Source: Boswellia sacra (taxonomy: Eukaryota; Streptophyta; Magnoliopsida; Sapindales; Burseraceae). From it: 64,000 nt of DNA. A program made the position numbers and the translations under genes. A model generated the notes under the pieces. It was not told the DNA's origin. It saw only the letters and a program-made list of their open reading frames with translations, and made no database searches. Every line of letters begins with the position of its first letter. The first letter of the stretch is position 1. Location of the stretch: NCBI GenBank assembly GCA_013180625.2, contig SNVD02004825.1:62001-126000 (forward strand), written 5' to 3'. This document shows positions 58,458 through 64,000 of this stretch, piece after piece.

Positions 58458-58539
58458 CGTCGACAGCAGGGATCGAACCTGCGCGGGCGAAGCCCAACAG
58501 ATTTCAAGTCTGTCTCCTTAACCACTCGGACATATCGAC
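58458..58539 (-). tRNA. tRNA-Ser (anticodon UGA)
   Basis: 82 nt on the minus strand. The 7-bp acceptor stem pairs GTCGATA with TGTCGAC (one G-U). The D-arm has GAGTGGTTAAGG and the anticodon stem-loop GACTTGAAATC contains TGA, so it reads UCA serine codons. A long variable arm (TGTTGGGCTTCGCCCGC) marks a class II tRNA, and the T-arm carries GGTTCGAACCC. There is no intron. CCA is not encoded, as in eukaryotes. It looks functional. Confidence 0.97.
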
Positions 58540-59923
58540 ATTATTAGTGTGCAATAAGCTCAGACATTATTTCATTGGCATCTGCTTATACGTAGACAAG
58601 TTATTCGTTCCTGTTGGGCTTTTCCTGTAAATCATAAGACTTGTCTATTTGGTCCCACTCATTCAAGAGCCCCATCCTTTGGACATAATTAAGGACAAGC
58701 TCATAACTTTTATTAGTATTGTATTTAAACTCAGTTAAGGATAGATTGCACATACAGTGAAAAAAAAAAAAGAGCTGGGTTTGTGAGGCTGTATGAGAGT
58801 TGTTATGGATGCTTCTTTAGCTTTTAGTTTGGTTTGGTGGTGCATTGTATTGGGTTGTTTCTTTTGGTGGGCTAGTAGTTCTGAAGGTGACTCTGATAGC
58901 TTTGTTGGGTCAACGACATCTGGAATTTTCAGTTAGCAACAATTTATTTAGGGATGAGCAGAGTTTTATAACTTCAATCATACAGTATCCGTTCCAATAT
59001 TCGATGACATATTGAATTGAACACGGTTTCTATGTCAAAGACATCAACAAAGATCATAACAGCTCTCGGAAGTGTTTAAATCGGACAAAAATTGTGTGAT
59101 TACTCAAACTTCATTACACTGTTACTGTATTTGTTACAACATTCCTAGTACAGCAAGCTCTCGGAAATGTTAGAAATAAATTAATAGGAAATAAGCCAAG
59201 TATAATTACACATCTATTATCTTTATTAATGTGATAAATAATGTACATGATGCATTCTCCCCTTGGTCGCCTGAGAAGATATCTTCAATTCTTTCGACTG
59301 AATCGATATCTATGATACACAGGCATTCAAAGAGAAAAGTGGAGATCCCTTCACGTTGTTGCAGCTTTTATTGTTATTGGGGCAAGACAATGCAACCGCA
59401 TTTCTTCTACATCTACGATACACCCCAAATAATTGGGTTCTTCTACCTGACTTCTATTTGTAATTCTTAACCTCATTTCCCATCAAAAGAGTTCCAACCT
59501 TGCACAGAAATCTCATACTACTCAACCTAACGAAAGGTCTGTAAATAAGATCAGCTTTACAAAGAATGAACTGGCATCTTATCTGGCTCATGACCAATCA
59601 AGCGTGACTTTATGTACGTTCTCAGTCACAAAACATATACTTCCCTGGATAATTAGCAAGCAAAGCAAGAAGTCAATAGACATTCAACAGAGGACTTGAA
59701 AAAAAATTGCATGGATTAATGTGAGATGCTGCTTAAAATTTCTTGAGAAACCATTATTTAAGAGGAACTAAATTGGATGCAATAGATTGAGGTCAATGGA
59801 GAACTCACACTTGGGATGAACTCGGAATACGTTTCAGCAATCCAAAGCTTCCTGGAGAACAGGGGCCTTGTGCTAATGTCATCCGAATGCCTTCAACAGA
59901 AATCCTCTCCATAGATAACAATC
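58540..59923. other. Intergenic DNA, possible old LTR fragment, and 3' UTR of the kinase gene
   Basis: Around 59000-59330 the sequence has LTR-like wording (AGCTCTCGGAA twice near 59061 and 59157, TGTTAGAAATAAATTAATAG near 59168). I could not find a partner repeat, so this is only a possibility. The last 100-200 bases before 59924 would be the 3' UTR of the histidine kinase. No other gene was recognised. Confidence 0.35.
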
Positions 59924-62900
59924 TCAATCCAATTCAACAACACGTGAAACTTCCCGATATAATTGTTCAGCTTCAAATGGTTTTGAAACATATCCATCCA
60001 TCCCGCACTTTAGGCATTCTTCATGTGTAGCTTGGATCACATCTGCGGTCATGGCCAAAATGGGTACATGCCACTTTGAAACATTTTCATATGCTTCAAC
60101 AAATTCTTCCCCATGTTCAATACGGTTGCTGATATACTGTTCCTTCTCCCTAATTATCCTTGTAGCTTCAAACCTGGGAAGGAAAAAAAGAAAAAAAAAA
60201 CAGCTTTAGAAGTAGAATAAAATTTATTATAGAGCAACGTTAACTTGCTGGCTAAGAAGAGCTATTAGTAGTTAACTGTGATATGCTGCAACCACATAAA
60301 GCCAAAAACCCATCTCAATATTCAATGGATCATAGCATCAAATATACAAAGAGAATCACATTATAGATAATTAGTTATTCCTTTTCCATGAGGTTCCAAA
60401 ATAAGTTTTTGGAACCAGATTATTTAAATAATATAACTCTCAAAGCAAGGAAGCATCTTTTACCCATCCATTTCTGGCATCTGGATATCCATGAAGCAGG
60501 CATCAAAGTGATGGGGTGGTTGAAGAAGTTTGATTGCCTCTTTCCCACTATCTGCACAGACCACCTCAGCTCCATACTTTTTCAAAGCACCAGCAGCTAC
60601 TTTGAGATTCACCTTGTTGTCATCTACAACTAAAATTTTTCTCCCATGAAGAAGATGACGAAGAGAGGGTAGCTCCCCATTCCGGGGATTACCCCCAACG
60701 CCCATGGCCCGTTGAAGAGATGCAGCCACCATGCTTGCCCTTAAGGGCTTCATGATTACAATTGGGTTATAGACACCAGAAATTGTAGTATCTGCTTTAG
60801 AGGAGCTGGCACAATTAGCCAGAAGAAACAATTTTGAAAGAACCTTATGATCAAAATTTCTCAAGCTATCAATGAAGAGAGTTGATGAATATGAATCCCT
60901 ATCCCAAACTTCTTTTTCAACAAGGACCATGTTGATCACCATATTTCCGCTGCTTATAAAAGATACACCTTGATTCAATTCAGAAACTACTTCAACCTGA
61001 ATTCCAAGACGTTGAATATGGTATTTTGACACCTTGGCCCGGGTAGGTCTGGGGTCAATAAGTAATGCTTTCATGCCTTGAAATTCTGACAGAGAGTTAG
61101 ACTGGCTGTTCTTTTGCTGGCTCTTATGCTCAGTTGAATTGGAGCCATTGCCGAAGACTGCAGTAAATGTAAAAGTTGACCCAATCTTTGGGATGCTAAC
61201 AAATCCAATTTCCCCATTCATGCGAGCAACCAAATGCTTGCTTATGCTGAGGCCGATGCCTGTACCTCCATGTGTTCGAGAAATAGATGGACCAACCTGC
61301 ATAAAAGGGGTGAAAATACGAGATTGGGCTTCTAAGGGGATTCCTTCTCCGGTATCTTCAACTGAAACAATTAGATTGATGAAATCAGAAGAGGATGATT
61401 TGAAAGAACCACCAGATCCATCTTGATTGAAAGTCCGAAATCCTTCCCAACTGCGGCGTCTATCTGCAACAGGATAACCACTGAAGGTGTTTTTGGATGA
61501 TGATTCGGTCTCAACTTCTATCGAGTCAATCACCTCATCAACAAGATTGACGCTAACAAAGATGTGTCCTTTCTCTGTGAACTGCATAATAAAAAATTAA
61601 AAAAAAATTAGTCTCTTTTGCTTAAACACAAAAAGACATCCCACGTGTCTGCTTTTTTTTTTTTTTAATAAGACACAACACATCCTACATTCAAATGTAT
61701 TTAAGTAGGCATATTACAAATTGATGTATGCAACATAAACTACCATAAAGCCTACAGAAAAATTCACCCCAAGTGTCTTTAGAGCAATTAAAATTTTACA
61801 TCCATGATGTTTTATATGCTCATTCTTTCTCCCATGGAGATGAAGGAAATAGACTTGCCACGGTACAGGCTATACAAATAGGAAAACACTTTTTGCACTG
61901 CATAAGGCAAACATTGAATAAATTCCCATCACAGATCACATTTTCCCTTGAATCTCCAGAACGGTAGACATAGAGTCTAAATTTTTAAGTCCCAGAAACC
62001 AAATTCAATTAAGAACTGACTGCATACTTACTTTAATTGAATTCCCCATGAGATTAGTGATTATCTGTCGAAACCTTCCCGGATCACCAATTAGCATTTC
62101 AGGAACCTTATCAGAGATATAAACTGCCAACTGCTCTTGCCCACAAACAAATCAATGCCAATTTAAAAAGTTCAGATATTAGAAACAGCATTTGAAGAAA
62201 ATTTAAACATTAGTGCAAAAAAAGGAGACATATACCTCTACCCCTTTATCTTGAGCCTTCCCAGAAAAGAGCGATAATACGTCATCCAGAATTGCCCGCA
62301 GGTCAAAACTCACCGCCTCAAGCTCAAGTTTACCAGATTCAACCTTTGCTTGATCCAAAACCTCATTTATAAGTGAAACAAGAGCTTTTCCACTGGCTTG
62401 TGCAGTTCTGACAAAATCTAGTTGAGTTATATCTAACTCTGTGTCCTTAAGCATATCCAGCATTCCTGCAAAAAATAATAGAATTATGTTGCAGATGAGA
62501 GAAAGTGAACATGAGAGAGAGAGAGCTTGAAACTCACCTAGAACACCATTCATTGGGGTTCTGATCTCGTGGGAAACAGTAGCAAGGAACTACATAAGGT
62601 TGGAGTATGATTAGAACTGTGTCAACATAAGGGGTGAAATTTATTAACAACTTAATTACCAAGTACCTGTGACTTTGCAACATCAGCTGCCTCGGCCTTC
62701 TTTTTGAGTTCCATCATCTTATGGTAATCTTCTTCAACTTTGGCAATTCGATTAACGGTTGCCTGGAATATATGTCCTACAAGCAATGCAATTACAAGGA
62801 TGCCAATAGAAGTTGTCATTGCCAACCACGGCCATGGTGGTTTCTGTTTGAATCTGCAGTAAGAAACAAACTTAGGTATTGCACCCATTTAAACTTCTTT

Positions 62901-63852
62901 ACACCTTAATCAGTAAAAGAATAAGGTAGATTGTGGAATTAAGCTACTTCCATAGAAGATTCCCCAGCTCTTTACAATAGCTTTACATCATTGTTATATC
63001 GCAGTGCAATGATTATAACTGATCATAAGCCCAAATCAGACAGAAGCAAAAACCAAAATGTTTAAAGAAGAACTCATTGCTACCTGCAATGCATCTCATG
63101 CTTTCTGTAGGGATCTCCAAAATTAAGGGTGCTAACATGCTCCAACTTATCATTTGATACATTTGAACCATACATGCTGATAGGGCATGATAGATTGGTA
63201 GTGTCATATACATTGACGAAGATGGTTTGTTTGCTCGCAAGCTGTTGTAATAATTTCTCCACAAGTGATTCAATGTCGAAGACTCCACCAAGGTACCTGT
63301 TTGGCAGCAGCAAGAGACATTTGAGAAACTCCTTACCATCCTTCATCACACCACTTGTTTAGTATTTTCAAGTGCTGTTTAGAAAGGAATTCATTAGTGC
63401 ATCACTATCAACGATTTTTTGACACCATGAAGAAAGAAAATCATTCCATTTTCTTCTGTATCACTGTTCTCTACACACTAAGTTCAGAATGAATCAGTCC
63501 TGAAGTATTAAGTCTTTCTTTCTTACAAGTCTTTCTTTTTCCATTTTGTAGGCATCCATGTTCTACAAGATGGTGGCAATGCAAGTGAATCTGTTTTACA
63601 CCTGATTCTATTATTGAAGATTCAAACAAGGAATAAGAAATCCTATAAAAAAATTTATTGGAATTTTTCTTGGAAAACATACCCATCAGTCGCTTCAATC
63701 CTTTCATTTGGGGTCGCATTAGAAGGGAGTTCTCTCTTGTAAACAGCAAAAGTTAAAATAACTCCAAGACGGTTTGATTTGAGTAACTGGAAAGGAGCAG
63801 TTAAGACTCCTTTTCCTGATGCCCTTGCTCGTAACACATTTTCACGATCCTC
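59924..63852 (-). CDS. AHK3: Cytokinin receptor hybrid histidine kinase, AHK3 type (3' part; 5' end beyond the window)
   Basis: Eight coding exons in 5'-3' order: 63852-63683, 63296-63084, 62853-62667, 62589-62538, 62465-62236, 62130-62032, 61581-60464 and 60173-59924; 2319 nt, 772 codons plus stop. They encode the CHASE domain tail ([40 protein letters not shown]), a membrane helix ([18 protein letters not shown]) and HisKA with the phospho-accepting His in [16 protein letters not shown]. The ATPase domain ([16 protein letters not shown]) follows, then a degenerate receiver-like region and the true receiver ([12 protein letters not shown], Asp in [13 protein letters not shown], Lys in YVSKPF), ending [15 protein letters not shown] binds cytokinin, and phosphate passes from His to the receiver Asp and on to HPt proteins. 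The stretch [16 protein letters not shown] matches AHK3 better than AHK2 or AHK4. All catalytic residues are present. The N-terminal exons lie to the right of 64000. Confidence 0.95.
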
Positions 63853-64000
63853 CTGTTGGTATGCACAAGTATTGGAACTTTACTACTCAAGATAACACCC
63901 AGCACTTTTGAATTTATTCAATGAACAAGTGGCATACTTATTGTAATCTTAGAGGAAAACAAAAAAATATAAATGAAAAGAAGACATCCTATTAGAAGGT
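63853..64000 (-). other. Intron of the AHK3-type gene
   Basis: AT-rich sequence preceding the acceptor that ends at 63853. The preceding exon is outside the window. Confidence 0.7.

Noticed and set aside
58322..58525. 67-aa minus-strand ORF
   Set aside because: It is the shadow of the tRNA-Ser gene.

Overview
This is a stretch of flowering-plant nuclear genome, almost certainly a eudicot. It is AT-rich, its genes carry spliced introns with GT-AG (once GC-AG) borders, and it holds a nuclear-type tRNA-Ser. Its gene families are plant-specific: a MIKC-type MADS-box gene of the FLC clade, CAMTA4, two DUF3339 genes, a cytokinin-receptor histidine kinase of AHK3 type, and several families of LTR retrotransposons. 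No prokaryotic, CRISPR or phage feature is present.

Layout. 1-7.7 kb is retrotransposon debris: a decayed Ty1/copia element on the minus strand (gag, integrase, RT and RNase H relics, primer-binding site near 5.11 kb) and a pair of diverged direct repeats. 10.7-16.1 kb holds exons 2-7 of an FLC-like MADS gene on the plus strand; the MADS-box exon is not found in the 10.7 kb upstream of it inside the window. 18.1-26.7 kb is one complete but non-autonomous Ty3/gypsy element with two LTRs: gag and protease, a deletion removing RT, RNase H and most of integrase, an antisense extra ORF resembling the plant 'putative gypsy type transposon' family, a ~42-bp minisatellite, a GC-rich block, and an antisense, rearranged fragment of a host OBERON (PHD-finger) gene.

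26.7-31.5 kb is AT-rich intergenic DNA with microsatellites linked to a dispersed repeat. Then come a small two-exon membrane-protein gene (32.1-33.8 kb, +), two DUF3339 microproteins (36.1 and 39.1 kb, -) with a perfect 25-bp-arm hairpin upstream of the first, a MULE-type MITE with a clean 9-bp target duplication (41.05-41.27 kb), CAMTA4 in 13 coding exons (43.7-51.1 kb, +), a two-exon gene of unknown function with one membrane segment (52.0-53.9 kb, +), NTF2 (55.6-57.9 kb, -), tRNA-Ser(UGA) (58.5 kb, -), and the last eight coding exons of an AHK3-type cytokinin receptor (59.9-63.85 kb, -), whose 5' part lies beyond the right edge.

The genes are independent plant genes, not an operon. Summed coding-exon lengths are exact multiples of three for the four genes whose coding sequence is complete and spliced (CAMTA4 2913 nt, the 52 kb gene 675 nt, the 32 kb gene 411 nt, NTF2 372 nt), and also for the AHK3-type part from a codon boundary (2319 nt). 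The most unusual object is the 8.5-kb gypsy-type element, which combines gag-pro, an antisense ORF, a hairpin-forming minisatellite and a captured developmental-regulator fragment.
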